A stretch of 64,000 bases of DNA from Amycolatopsis thermoflava N1165 (GCF_000473265.1 NZ_KI421511.1:7147909-7211908); one strand, 5' to 3'; shown: positions 16,651 to 25,403, counted from the stretch's first letter. Numbers and translations: made by a program. Notes: generated by a model not told the origin, from the letters alone.

Positions 16651-16928
16651 GTCCGTCCCCGCTTCCTGAGCCACCGCTCGACGATCGGTTCGAGCGGTTT
16701 CGTGTTGATGTAGTGGAACTTGTACCGGCCCTCACGCCTCGACTCGACCAGACCGGCGGATTCGAGCACGTCGAGGTGCTGCGAAACCGCCTGCCGTGAC
16801 GAACTGAGCCCGTGGATGGACACCAGCCGGGCGCAGAGTTCGAAGAGCGTTTGCCCGTCCCGGTCGGTCAGTTCGTCGAGGATCGTGCGGCGCGTGGGGT
16901 CGGCCAGGGCTTTGAAGACGTCACCCAC
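16647..16928 (-). CDS. ArsR/SdpR family transcriptional repressor
   Basis: The 93-residue winged-helix protein (VFKALADPTRRTILDEL, then SSSRQAVSQHLDVLESAGLV and the wing RREGRYKFHYIN) lacks the metal-binding cysteines of arsenic sensors and resembles the SdpR-type branch often paired with VOC or SRPBCC proteins. GTG 16928 is chosen over TTG 16946 because a -10 box ends 7 bases upstream, giving a leaderless mRNA. A perfect palindrome between -35 and -10 makes autorepression very likely. Confidence 0.87.
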   Translation of the reverse strand: MGDVFKALADPTRRTILDELTDRDGQTLFELCARLVSIHGLSSSRQAVSQHLDVLESAGLVESRREGRYKFHYINTKPLEPIVERWLRKRGRT

Positions 16929-16935
16929 GCCGGCA

Positions 16936-16965
16936 ACGATAGGCAAGTGAGTACTTGCCTGTCAA
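16936..16965 (-). promoter_or_regulatory. promoter with embedded ArsR operator, leaderless start
   Basis: On the minus strand TTGACA (16965-16960) and TATCGT (16941-16936) are 18 bp apart. The perfect inverted repeat AGGCAAGT-GAGT-ACTTGCCT (16941-16960 on the plus strand) fills the spacer. The start codon begins 7 bases after the -10 box. Confidence 0.75.
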
Positions 16966-17059
16966 ATTCGTGTTCGGCGAGGAGGACTCTCGCCGGTCTT
17001 ACCCCTGTCTTCGTCGTACACTGCGCCGTCCCGGACGGTCCGAAGGAGGAGACGCCACT

Positions 17060-17476
17060 ATGTACGGCCACCCGGGCATGCCCGGACTGATCAGGGGGGC
17101 GCGGGTGCTCCTGTTCGTCATGGGTGGCATGCAGCTCACCGTCGGCGTGCTCGTCGCCGGCCTCTTGGCCGGCGTCATCGCCAACGACGGCGGCAGCATC
17201 GCCGATGCTGTCGCCATTGTCGGTGTGCTGCTGGGCCTGGGTGTGCTGTCGATCGTCCTGGGGACGAAGTTCGCCACCCGCGGCGGAGGTGTCCGTGTCG
17301 CCACGATCGTGTACGCCTCGCTGATGATCATGACCTGCCTGGGCAGCCTTGGCCTCGGGGACGGCTTCGGCCTCATCTTCACGGGCGGCCCGGTCATCGG
17401 CCTCGCCTGCAGCGGCGTCATCCTGGCGTTGATGGTCACCGCACAGGCCGGCGCCTGGTTCAACCGCCCACGGTAG
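17060..17476 (+). CDS. small integral membrane protein, four predicted helices
   Basis: The 138-residue hydrophobic protein has four membrane segments (about residues 12-37, 45-67, 78-98 and 105-130) and very short loops. It has no recognised motif. ATG 17060 follows a strong AAGGAGGAG. Similar unnamed four-helix proteins are common in actinobacteria. No functional link to the divergent ArsR operon can be shown. Confidence 0.72.
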   Translation: MYGHPGMPGLIRGARVLLFVMGGMQLTVGVLVAGLLAGVIANDGGSIADAVAIVGVLLGLGVLSIVLGTKFATRGGGVRVATIVYASLMIMTCLGSLGLGDGFGLIFTGGPVIGLACSGVILALMVTAQAGAWFNRPR

Positions 17477-17486
17477 GCACTAGATG

Positions 17487-17660
17487 TCGTGAGCTGACGG
17501 AGCCCAAGCTGCCCGTGGAACGGGCCACCCCGAGCTGCTCAGCGATCCGCGCCGCCGGCCACCCCCCTGATAACGCTGCACGATCAACTACCGGCATACA
17601 CCGTGGTGCCTGCGTTGGCGTGCCCCATCGAGGACCTCCGCTCGGGCACCCGCATCTGCT
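17487..17660 (-). pseudogene. decayed recombinase/transposase remnants
   Basis: Read on the minus strand, one frame gives MRVPERRSSMGHANAGTTVY followed by AGS and a stop, like the end of a tyrosine recombinase (GHxxxxTT..Y). A second frame further along gives YQGGGWPAARIAEQLGVARS, like a helix-turn-helix of a transposase or resolvase. Neither has a start or an intact domain. These short matches are suggestive only. Confidence 0.3.
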
Positions 17661-17689
17661 TGCCGATGACCGCGATGCCGGGTCCTGTG

Positions 17690-17708
17690 TATATTAGGAC
17701 CAGTCCTA
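17690..17708 (+). promoter_or_regulatory. promoter -10 box and TetR operator
   Basis: TATATT (17690-17695) runs into the palindrome TAGGAC-CA-GTCCTA (17695-17708), 15 bp before the TetR start codon. The arrangement fits autorepression by the TetR protein encoded next. Confidence 0.55.
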
Positions 17709-17722
17709 GGGAGGTTAGGAAA

Positions 17723-18295
17723 ATGCCGCGTGGGAGGATCACGCCGGACGCGCTGGTGTCGGCCGCCGCCGACCTGGCCGATGAGATCGGCTTCGAGAAC
17801 GTGACGCTCGCGGCGCTCGCGAAGCGGTTCGGCGTCCGCGACGCCAGCCTCTACACCCACATCCGCGGCCTCGCAGACCTGCAGGAACGTGTGGCGCTGC
17901 GGGCGCTTTCCGAATGGGCGGAAGCGTTGAGCGCGGCGGTGGCCGGACGCGCCGGCCGCGACGCGCTGACCGCCTTCGCCGACACCTACCGAACCCTGGC
18001 GACGGAGCACCCTGGCCGCTACGCCGCCACGCGGCACCCGGTGCCGCCGGAGCGGGCCGCCGAAACGCCGGGCGTCATGCGCATCATCGAGGTCTGCTAC
18101 GCGCTGCTGCGCGGGTACGACCTGTCCGAACCGGACGCCACCGACGCGGTCCGGTTCCTGCGCAGCACCCTGCACGGCTTCAGCGACCTGGAAGCCACCG
18201 GCGCCTTCACCGCCGACCACAGTCTCGACGTGTCCTGGCGTCGCGCGGTCGACGCGCTCCACCACACGCTGACCAACTGGACGAAGATCCACTGA
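17723..18295 (+). CDS. TetR family regulator with WHG-type C-domain
   Basis: The 190-residue protein has a TetR DNA-binding domain at residues 5-50 (PDALVSAAADLADEIGFENV, LAALAKRFGVRDASLYTHIR) and a C-terminal domain of the WHG/TetR_C_13 kind, including RFLRSTLHGFSDLEATGAF. The ATG follows GGAGGTTAGGAAA. An operator palindrome overlaps its promoter. The next gene, 19 bp downstream, encodes an alpha/beta hydrolase that is probably cocontrolled. Confidence 0.87.
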   Translation: MPRGRITPDALVSAAADLADEIGFENVTLAALAKRFGVRDASLYTHIRGLADLQERVALRALSEWAEALSAAVAGRAGRDALTAFADTYRTLATEHPGRYAATRHPVPPERAAETPGVMRIIEVCYALLRGYDLSEPDATDAVRFLRSTLHGFSDLEATGAFTADHSLDVSWRRAVDALHHTLTNWTKIH

Positions 18296-18314
18296 CCCGG
18301 GACCGGAGAAACCC

Positions 18315-19160
18315 ATGCGCATCACGCTCGACGGCACGCCCATCGACTACCACGAGCGCGGCGACGGCCCGCCGCTGCTGCTCCTGCCCGGCGGGGCGGG
18401 GCACGCCGGCGTCTTCGACGGGCTCGCCGCGCACCTGGCCGATCACTACCGCGTCGTCGCCATGTCCAGCCGCCTGGTGTCGGCGCGGCCGGACGGCGAC
18501 CAGCACCCGAAGGTCTACGCCGAGGACGTGCTCGGCCTGATCGAGGCGCTCTTCGACGAGCCGCCCGCGGTGTTCGCGTTCAGCGCCGGCGCCATCACGA
18601 CCCTCGACCTGCTCGCCCGCCACCCGGAGCGCGTGCGTCTCGCGGTGGTCCACGAGCCGCCGGTGGTCGGCCTGCTGCCGGACGCGGACCGCCACCGTGC
18701 CGCGCTCGAGGCCGTCCGGGCGGCGGCGCGCACCGGGGACCTGGACGAAGCGGCGCGGCTGATGACCGACGCCATGACGGCTCCCGAACCCGGCGCGGCG
18801 ACCCCGGAGTTGCGCCACCCCGGCGACTGGCTGGACGGGTACGCGGAAACCAGCCCGGAGCCGCCGACGCCGGAACTGCTGGAGCTGTTCGCCCGCCTCG
18901 GCGAACTCCAGCCGCTGTTCCTCGAGCACGTCCTGGTGCCGTTCACGTCCGCGGACGTCGACGTGGCCGCGCTCGCCGCCGCCGGGCCGCGGCTGGTCCC
19001 GGTCGCCGGGATCGACTCGCGGGGCCAGCTGCCGTACCGGGCCGCCGCCGCTTTGGCGAACCGGCTCGGACTACCGCTGACGGAGTTTCCCGGCGGCCAC
19101 CTCGGGCCGGTCGAACGCCCCACGCAGTTCGCCGCGGCGCTCCGGGCTCTGCTCGGTTAG
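18315..19160 (+). CDS. alpha/beta hydrolase
   Basis: The 281-residue alpha/beta-hydrolase has an oxyanion segment LLLLPGGAGHAGVFDG, nucleophile FSAGAITTLDLLARHP, and a C-terminal His in FPGGHLGPVERP. The substrate is unknown. It follows its TetR gene closely and the pair probably forms a detoxification or catabolic operon. Its last 4 bases overlap the convergent FAD-oxidase gene. Confidence 0.83.
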   Translation: MRITLDGTPIDYHERGDGPPLLLLPGGAGHAGVFDGLAAHLADHYRVVAMSSRLVSARPDGDQHPKVYAEDVLGLIEALFDEPPAVFAFSAGAITTLDLLARHPERVRLAVVHEPPVVGLLPDADRHRAALEAVRAAARTGDLDEAARLMTDAMTAPEPGAATPELRHPGDWLDGYAETSPEPPTPELLELFARLGELQPLFLEHVLVPFTSADVDVAALAAAGPRLVPVAGIDSRGQLPYRAAAALANRLGLPLTEFPGGHLGPVERPTQFAAALRALLG

Positions 19161-20536
19161 GCCGGCTTGATGTCGTGCCAGCGGTTGAACACGTTGTCCG
19201 GGTCGTAGTCGGCCTTGATGCGTTGCAGGCGCCGGTAGTTCTCCTCGCCGTAGCCGGCCACGATGCGGTCGTCGCCCTCGTCGCCGATGAAGTTGAGGTA
19301 GACGTCGCCGGATGCCCACGGCCGCATGTCGGCGCGCAGGTTGCGGGCCCACGCGATGGCGCGGTCGTCGTCGGCCGGGTCGGCCCACAGGCCCAGCGGG
19401 TGCACGGCCCACTGGTTGTCGCGGTCGAACCCCGGCCAGTCCTGGCCGCGGGTGACGGCGCCGCCCCACGGCAGCAGCGCGTGCTGCGACGGTGACGGCA
19501 CCACCATGTCCAGCGCGCGTTCGCAGAACCGGTCGAGGGCTTCGTCGGGCAGTTCGCGCAGGTTCTCGTCGGACCAGTAGTTCCGGAAGCCCGCGGGGTC
19601 GTCGAGCATGGACTGCAGGCCGGCGTAGGGGACGTCGGTGATGACCTGGCCGGGCGGCGCGGTCGCGAGCAGCGGGCCGATGATGTCGCGCAGCCGGGTT
19701 TCCGGGCCGGTGCAGGTGACCAGGACGCCGCAGCAGAGCCGGCCGACGAGGTGTCCGGGCACGAACTCCTCGGGCGGGCCGGTGAGGTAGAGCAGGCCGC
19801 CGCCGATCTCGTCCGGCGCGGTGCGCATGAGGTCGCGGTAGACACCGGCGACGGCGCGCCCCTGGTCGCCGGGCCACAGCATCAGGGCCATCGAGAACTC
19901 CGGCAGGTCGTGCAGCCGGAAGGTGAGCCGGGTGGCCACGCCGAAGTTGCCGCCGCCGCCGTGCAGGGCCCAGAAGAGGTCGGGGTTCTCCTGCTCGCTT
20001 GCCGTGACCTCGCGGCCGTCGGCGGTGACGAGGTCGACGGAGAGCAGGTTGTCGCAGGCGAGGCCGAACTTGCGTTCGATCCAGCCGGAGCCGCCGCCGA
20101 GCGTCAGGCCGGCCACGCCGGTGGTCGACACGCGGCCGCCGGTGGTGGCCAGGCCGTGCGGCTGGCAGGCTCGGTCGAAGTCGCCCCAGGTGGCGCCACC
20201 GCCCGCCGTCGCGGTCTTCGCCTCGGCGTCGACGGTGACGGCGTTGAGGCGGCGCAGGTCGATGACGAGACCGTCCTCGACCAGGCACGCCCCGGCGACG
20301 CTGTGCCCCCCACCCCGCACGGCGACCGGAAGTGCGTTGTCCCGGGCGAACCGCAGCGCCGCCGTGATGTCCCGGACGGTCCCGCACTGGGCGATGACCT
20401 GCGGGCGGGCGGTGATCATGGCGTTGAAGACGCCGCGGACGCTCTCGTAGTCGCCGTCCTCCGGCGTGACGATCCGGCCGTCGAAGCCGTCGCGGAACCT
20501 TTCCACCGAGGCGGGCTGGACGAGGTAACCAGTCAT
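19157..20536 (-). CDS. FAD-binding oxidoreductase with berberine-bridge C-terminus
   Basis: The 459-residue protein has a PCMH-type FAD domain: AVRGGGHSVAGACLVEDG with the histidine that binds FAD covalently, and ATTGGRVSTTGVAGLTLGGG. The second, cysteine FAD link of bicovalent enzymes is missing at the usual place, so binding is probably monocovalent. The C-terminal BBE motif NYRRLQRIKADYDPDNVFN is present. Such enzymes oxidise alcohols, sugars or alkaloid-like substrates with O2 in the cytosol. ATG 20536 is the natural start. Confidence 0.88.
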   Translation of the reverse strand: MTGYLVQPASVERFRDGFDGRIVTPEDGDYESVRGVFNAMITARPQVIAQCGTVRDITAALRFARDNALPVAVRGGGHSVAGACLVEDGLVIDLRRLNAVTVDAEAKTATAGGGATWGDFDRACQPHGLATTGGRVSTTGVAGLTLGGGSGWIERKFGLACDNLLSVDLVTADGREVTASEQENPDLFWALHGGGGNFGVATRLTFRLHDLPEFSMALMLWPGDQGRAVAGVYRDLMRTAPDEIGGGLLYLTGPPEEFVPGHLVGRLCCGVLVTCTGPETRLRDIIGPLLATAPPGQVITDVPYAGLQSMLDDPAGFRNYWSDENLRELPDEALDRFCERALDMVVPSPSQHALLPWGGAVTRGQDWPGFDRDNQWAVHPLGLWADPADDDRAIAWARNLRADMRPWASGDVYLNFIGDEGDDRIVAGYGEENYRRLQRIKADYDPDNVFNRWHDIKPA

Positions 20537-20620
20537 CTTCGGGCCTCCCTTCGGGATAGTAGGGAGAGTCGCACCCGGGAGTTGCGCGTTACGTCGAGCC
20601 GGAAGATCTTCTGTGGACGG

Positions 20621-21601
20621 TCAGAGGAGGTCGGTGACCGGGGTGCGCCAGTGGACGCGGAGAGCGGAGCCGTCGCCGCGCAGGTTCTCGCCGCGGTAAT
20701 GGAGGGTGTACAACCGCTCGCGCAGCGCGTCGACCTGGGCGGGTGGGTACGGGTCGCCGATCAGGGCGTGCCGCAGGCCGGGCGCGGGGACGAGGACGTC
20801 GAGCCGCCGGTCGGCCGGGCGCGAGTCGAAGAGAGCGAGCTGTTCGAGGCGTGCGCACGTCGCGAGCGGGGCGAGGGTGTCCAGGCCGCGGAGGAGTTCG
20901 AGGATGAGGAACCGCAGGGCGGGGTGCCGGGCGAGCGCCTGCAAGTCGGGGACGTTCTTGAGTGCCCCGAGGGAGACCGCTTCGAGGTTGACGCAGTCGG
21001 CCAGGGCGCTGAGGTCGTCGAGCCCGCGGATCTGGAAGAGGGCGAGCCCGCGCAGCGTCGGGATGCCGGCCAGTGGGGTCAGGTCCCGGATGCCGCCGAA
21101 GTCCATCGCGAAGGTCTCGAGCGCGGGGTGACCGCGCAGGGGTTCGAGGGATTTCGCGCGCGGAGAACGCAGTGCGAGGTGGCGCAGGGATGAGGCGCCG
21201 GCGATCGACTCGAAGCCCCTGCCGTGCTCGTCGACGGCGAGCGTGACCAGGTTCGGCAGTCCGCCGAGGAAGGCGAGGGACGGTTTGGCGGAGTTCGTGC
21301 GGCCGAGCCGCAGCTCGCGGAGTTCCGTGAACTCGGAGAGCACGTCGAAGGCCGTGGCGTGCGGCACGTCGAGGGCGAGTTCTCGCACGTGGCGGAACAC
21401 GGGCAGCTGCGCGGGATCGGCGTGTCCCAGCAGGTGGAGCGCGACGCCGGGATGCGCGGCGAGCGCCTCCGCGGCGGCGGCGAGGACAGGGGCGGGCAAG
21501 GGCGCGGCGACGAGGACCCGCTCAGTCGCCTGCCCGGCGATGCGCGGTTCGATGGTGGCGGGATCGGTGTCCGGCCGGATCTTCACCGTCGCTTTTCGCA
21601 C
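20621..21601 (-). CDS. leucine-rich-repeat protein
   Basis: The 326-residue protein has no signal peptide. From about residue 70 to 270 it consists of 20-24-residue leucine-rich repeats of the internalin-like or SDS22-like type (LTELRELRLGR, GLPNLVTLAVD, GIPTLRGLALFQIRGLDDLS, HPALRFLILELLRGLDTLAP). Repeats of this kind bind proteins. The cytosolic location and unknown partner make a function call impossible. The GTG start at 21601 is uncertain; GTG codons six residues downstream are also possible. Confidence 0.7.
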   Translation of the reverse strand: MRKATVKIRPDTDPATIEPRIAGQATERVLVAAPLPAPVLAAAAEALAAHPGVALHLLGHADPAQLPVFRHVRELALDVPHATAFDVLSEFTELRELRLGRTNSAKPSLAFLGGLPNLVTLAVDEHGRGFESIAGASSLRHLALRSPRAKSLEPLRGHPALETFAMDFGGIRDLTPLAGIPTLRGLALFQIRGLDDLSALADCVNLEAVSLGALKNVPDLQALARHPALRFLILELLRGLDTLAPLATCARLEQLALFDSRPADRRLDVLVPAPGLRHALIGDPYPPAQVDALRERLYTLHYRGENLRGDGSALRVHWRTPVTDLL

Positions 21602-21627
21602 GCGGGAAGCCTAACGACTGCGATGGC

Positions 21628-22029
21628 TCAGGCGTTTTGGACGAGGTCGGCGTGCCGGTGGGCGACTTTCCATTCGCCGTCCTCGCGGCGGTAGATCTGG
21701 GTCGCGCGCAGGGTGTAGTCGCGCGGTTCCCCGTCGACGGACGCCCGGGTGTGTTCGTAGCCCACCGTGTAGGCCATGTCACCGACCACATCGGCTGCGA
21801 CGATCTCGTGTTCGTAGGAGGCGCAGTCCGAGAAGGTGGCTCCGAGCCGGCTGAACAGGTCGTCGATCTCGGCCTGGCCGGTGGCGTTCAGCCAGGCGCC
21901 CAGCACGGAGACCGGTTCCGCCCGCGACCAGATCGCCCGCCGCGGCACCGGGTCGCCGTTGTGCAACGCGACTTCGGCGTCCCGCAGCCGGGAGCCGACC
22001 CAGGTGAGGAAATCGTCGCGATCGCCCAT
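21628..22029 (-). CDS. NTF2-like (SnoaL_3) family protein
   Basis: The 133-residue cone-shaped NTF2-like fold protein has ALHNGDPVPRRAIWSRAEPV, then YEHEIVAADVVGDMAYTVGY and LRATQIYRREDGEWKVAHRH. Members act as ketosteroid-isomerase-like enzymes, cyclases or ligand binders. No active-site assignment is possible. ATG 22029 follows GGAGGTG. It is separated from the dehydrogenase pair by about 110 bp. Confidence 0.8.
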   Translation of the reverse strand: MGDRDDFLTWVGSRLRDAEVALHNGDPVPRRAIWSRAEPVSVLGAWLNATGQAEIDDLFSRLGATFSDCASYEHEIVAADVVGDMAYTVGYEHTRASVDGEPRDYTLRATQIYRREDGEWKVAHRHADLVQNA

Positions 22030-22142
22030 GGTTCACCTCCGGGATCCCCATTGAACGCGCGAACGCGCGGAAAGACCAGCGCCGTCACCCGGCGGGCGAG
22101 TCCGCCCGGCTCTCCGCACACGGGGAGCCGGGCGGTGGCGCG

Positions 22143-23351
22143 CTATTTCAGCTCCGCCGAAGTCTTCCCCAGCAACCGCCGCGCGACGATGAGTTGCTGG
22201 ATCTGCTGCGTGCCTTCGAAGATGTCCAGGATCTTCGAGTCCCGGGCCCACTTTTCGAGCAGCATCTCTTCCGTGTAGCCGAGCGTGCCGATCAGCTCGA
22301 CGCACTTGAGCGTGATGTCCACGACCGATCGGCCGGCCTTCGCCTTCGCCATGGATGCCTGCAGCGAGTTCGGCTTGCGGTTGTCGGCCATCCACGCCGA
22401 CTCCAGCGTCAGCAGGTACGCCGCTTCGTAGTCGGCTTCCAGTTCCAGGTACGTGGCCGCCGCGGCGTGCTGGTGGTGCGCCGGGCGGTCGTAGTCCACC
22501 ACGACACCCGCCTCGGCAAGGATCTTCGCCGTCTCCTCCAGCGCGGCCCGCGCCAGGCCGACCGCCATCGCCGCGACCAGGGGGCGCGTGTTGTCGAAGG
22601 TCTGCATGACCCCCGCGAACCCCTTGGACGTGTTGATCTCCGGCGAGCCGAGCAGGTTCTCCTTCGGCACGCGGCAGTTGTCGAACCGCAGCACCGCCGT
22701 GTCGGACGCGCGGATCCCGAGCTTGTGCTCCAGCCGCACGACCTCGAAGCCCGGAGTGCCCTTCTCCACCACGAACGACTTGATCGCCGCCCGGCCGAGC
22801 GACTTGTCCAAAGTGGCCCAGACGACCACGGCGTCCGCGCGGTCACCGGAGGTCACGAAGATCTTCTCGCCGTTGAGGATGTAGCTGTCGCCGTCCTCGG
22901 TGGCGGTCGTGGTGATGTTCGCGGAGTCCGAACCGGTGCCCGGCTCGGTGATCGCCATCGCGGCCCACACCTTCGCGAACCGCTTCAGCTGCTCGTCGTT
23001 GGCCACCGACGCGATCGCGGCGTTGCCGAGACCTTGCCGCGGCATCGACAGCAGCAGACCCACGTCGCCCCAGCACATTTCGATCGTGCCGAGCACCGTC
23101 GCCAGGTTGCCGCCGTTGCGGTTCCCGGTCGCCTTCTCCTTCTCGTTGCGCCGCACGCCGGCCGCGCCCGCGCCGCCCTCACCTGAGGAGTTCAGCCCGT
23201 CCAGCACCGCGGCGAACATGTCCAGCTCGACCGGGTACTCGTGCTCGGCGCGGTCGTACTTGCGCGAGATCGGCCGCAGCACTTCCGACGCCGCCTGGTA
23301 CGCCTGGTTGATCAGCGCCCGGGCCTTCTTCGGGGTTTCCAGATTGATCAT
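22143..23351 (-). CDS. acyl-CoA dehydrogenase, FadE23-like
   Basis: The 402-residue flavoenzyme resembles mycobacterial FadE23 from its first residues (MINLETPKKARALINQAYQA). It shows the FAD segments AAMAITEPGTGSDSANITTT and KIFVTSGDRADAVVVWATL, and IFEGTQQIQQLIVARRLLG with the usual catalytic glutamate. ATG 23351 is chosen from similarity of the N-terminus. It lies 19 bp after the companion dehydrogenase gene, as fadE24-fadE23 do in mycobacteria, and the two probably assemble as a heteromeric dehydrogenase. Confidence 0.9.
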   Translation of the reverse strand: MINLETPKKARALINQAYQAASEVLRPISRKYDRAEHEYPVELDMFAAVLDGLNSSGEGGAGAAGVRRNEKEKATGNRNGGNLATVLGTIEMCWGDVGLLLSMPRQGLGNAAIASVANDEQLKRFAKVWAAMAITEPGTGSDSANITTTATEDGDSYILNGEKIFVTSGDRADAVVVWATLDKSLGRAAIKSFVVEKGTPGFEVVRLEHKLGIRASDTAVLRFDNCRVPKENLLGSPEINTSKGFAGVMQTFDNTRPLVAAMAVGLARAALEETAKILAEAGVVVDYDRPAHHQHAAAATYLELEADYEAAYLLTLESAWMADNRKPNSLQASMAKAKAGRSVVDITLKCVELIGTLGYTEEMLLEKWARDSKILDIFEGTQQIQQLIVARRLLGKTSAELK

Positions 23352-23370
23352 GATGACCTTCCCAGGCTTG

Positions 23371-24669
23371 TCAGAGGAGGACGACGCCCTCGAGCACACC
23401 GATCGCACGCAGGTCGCGGTACCACCGCTCGACCGGGTGCTCCTTCACGAACCCGTGCCCGCCCAGCAGCTGCACCCCGGCGCTGCCGATGCGCATGCCC
23501 TTGTCCGCGGCGAGTTTGCGGGCCAGCGCGACCTCGCGGGCGAACGGCTTGCCCTGTTCGGCCCGCGCGGCGGCGCGCAGCATCACCAGGCGCATGCCCT
23601 CCAGTTCGATCGCGATGTCCGCGACCGAGAACGCGACCGCCTGGCGGTGGCTGATCGGCTCGCCGAACGCGGTGCGCTCGTTCACGTACGGGATCACGTA
23701 GTCCAGCACGGCCTTCGCGGTGCCGGTGGCCAGCGCGGCCCAGCCGAGACGGGACAGCCGCACGGCCTCGGTGAACACGTCCGGCGAACCGCCGCCGAGC
23801 AACGCGCCCGCGGGCAGCGACACCTTCTCCAGGTGCAGCTTCCCGGTCGCCGCGCCCCGCAGGCCCATCGCCGGGTCGGCCTCGATCGACACGCCCTTGG
23901 TCGACGACTCGACGAGGAACAGCGCCGGGCCGCGCCCTTCGAGGTCGGCGGACACGACGAACAGTTCGGCCTGGCCCGCGCGGGGGACCAGGGACTTCAC
24001 GCCGTCCAGCTGGTAGCCGCCGGGGGTGCGGCGGGCCTTGGTGGCGGGCTTGAACGGGTCGAACAGCGGCTTGGACTCCAGCAGGGCCAGCGCCGCGGCA
24101 GGCACGTTCTCGCCGACGAACTCCGGCAGGTAGTCGGCCTGCTGCTGGGCGTCGCCCCACAGGACGAGCGCGTTGCTGACCGCGGACGGCGCGAGCACCG
24201 CGACGGCCAGGCCGAGGTCGCCGTGGGCGAGTGCCTCGGCGACCAGCGCGTTGGTGACGACCGAGCGCTCCGCGCCCGCGCCGCCCAGCTCCTCCGGGAT
24301 GCCGATGAGCGTCACGCCCAGCTCGGCGGCCCTGGTGAGCAGGCCGTCCGGCGGGCTGAGCTTCTCGTCCGCCTCGGCGGCCGCGGGCCGCAGCTGCTCG
24401 GCCGCGAACTCGCTCACCGTCTCGACGATCATCTGCTGGTCTTCGGACGGCGTGAGGTCGAACAGGCCCTTGTCCTCGGCCGGCGCCGGGCGGGTCGCGT
24501 CGCCGCCCCGCTTGCGCGACGAGGAGAACGTCCGGCTGGCCGCGCCGGCGACCTTGAAACCGTTCCTCGTCGCCGCCGAAACCAGGTTCTGAACCGGCTC
24601 GCGCAACCCGCTGCGTTCCAGCGTCCTGCTGCCCGCGAGCCGGGAGAGGGCGGCCAGGCCGAGGCCCAT
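23371..24669 (-). CDS. acyl-CoA dehydrogenase, FadE24-like
   Basis: The protein of about 432 residues has an unusual N-terminal extension (GLGLAALSRLAGSRTLERSG) before the dehydrogenase fold (LFDLTPSEDQQMIVETVSEF). The glycine-rich FAD/substrate loop TEPGxGSD is not present; the equivalent region reads LALLESKPLFDPFKPATKA. The chain stops at IGVLEGVVLL, just after the position of the catalytic glutamate, so the final helix is missing. This is the pattern expected of the weakly or non-catalytic partner in an alpha2beta2 dehydrogenase. ATG 24669 follows GGAAGAGGG; GTG 24711 is an alternative start. Confidence 0.85.
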   Translation of the reverse strand: MGLGLAALSRLAGSRTLERSGLREPVQNLVSAATRNGFKVAGAASRTFSSSRKRGGDATRPAPAEDKGLFDLTPSEDQQMIVETVSEFAAEQLRPAAAEADEKLSPPDGLLTRAAELGVTLIGIPEELGGAGAERSVVTNALVAEALAHGDLGLAVAVLAPSAVSNALVLWGDAQQQADYLPEFVGENVPAAALALLESKPLFDPFKPATKARRTPGGYQLDGVKSLVPRAGQAELFVVSADLEGRGPALFLVESSTKGVSIEADPAMGLRGAATGKLHLEKVSLPAGALLGGGSPDVFTEAVRLSRLGWAALATGTAKAVLDYVIPYVNERTAFGEPISHRQAVAFSVADIAIELEGMRLVMLRAAARAEQGKPFAREVALARKLAADKGMRIGSAGVQLLGGHGFVKEHPVERWYRDLRAIGVLEGVVLL

Positions 24670-24732
24670 CACGTCCCTCTTCCGGCCGCTGTTCTCCCTG
24701 AGCGCTGCCACGTCGCACTCCCATCGCCGTTA

Positions 24733-24748
24733 CCTACTCGTGAGTAGG
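24733..24748. promoter_or_regulatory. palindromic operator upstream of the fadE24-fadE23-like operon
   Basis: CCTACTC-GT-GAGTAGG is a perfect 16-bp dyad that extends to 22 bp with one mismatch (TTACCTACTC...GAGTAGGTTA). The spacing and form fit a TetR-family repressor of beta-oxidation genes; the nearby double TetR protein (26374-27549) is one candidate. Confidence 0.55.
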
Positions 24749-24786
24749 TTAACGCATGGGGGCCGGTGAACGCCAGCCGCCCGACG

Positions 24787-25290
24787 TCAGGGGCGCCAGG
24801 TCGGGATGACGGGCATCGGGGGCCGAAGCGAGCTGGGCGGCGGACCGACGGCCCCGGACACGAGCCGGAGCACGGCGGTGCCGTCCCGCACGTCGACGAC
24901 CTGCATCGCGAGGACCCCGTCGACCGGCTTCGGCTTCTCGGGTTCGCCGCTGCTGCAGCGCGAGCCGGAGCCGTTCTCGTAGAGGGTGGAGACGCAACCG
25001 GGGGTGAGGCTGCCGCTGCCGTCGCCAGTGGCGAACTCGATGCCCCCGGCGGTGACCGCGCGGACGGCGATCCGGTCCACCCCGCCCTGCCCGGTGAGCA
25101 CGATGTCGACCGGGCCGCTCACCAGGACTTCGCAGGTGCCGTCCAGGCAGGCGCCGTAGTCACGCCCATCGGCGGCGGTGAGGGCCGGTGGCGCGGACGA
25201 GGTGGCGGCCGGCGCCGGGGTTTCGGTGGGCTCGCCGTCGCCGCTGCACGCGGCCAGCGGAAGGAGGAGGAGCAGGAGGGCGCGCTTCAC
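24787..25290 (-). CDS. putative lipoprotein
   Basis: The protein of about 167 residues has a lipoprotein signal peptide (MKRALLLLLLPLAACSGDGE, lipobox LAAC) and then an Ala/Pro/Thr-rich linker. The exported domain contains CLDGTCEVLVSGPVDIVL, a pair of later cysteines and a Pro-rich tail. The family is not recognised. GTG 25299 is a possible earlier start. It is anchored on the outer face of the membrane. Confidence 0.72.
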   Translation of the reverse strand: MKRALLLLLLPLAACSGDGEPTETPAPAATSSAPPALTAADGRDYGACLDGTCEVLVSGPVDIVLTGQGGVDRIAVRAVTAGGIEFATGDGSGSLTPGCVSTLYENGSGSRCSSGEPEKPKPVDGVLAMQVVDVRDGTAVLRLVSGAVGPPPSSLRPPMPVIPTWRP

Positions 25291-25403
25291 AGTGAGCACG
25301 GTATCGACGGGGTGCCGGTTTTGGGGTGAGTTGGCAAGTTTCGGCCAGGTGCGGCTGGGCGCGCTGTACCGTGAGTGAGCGACTTGTTACTCGAGGGGGC
25401 GAA

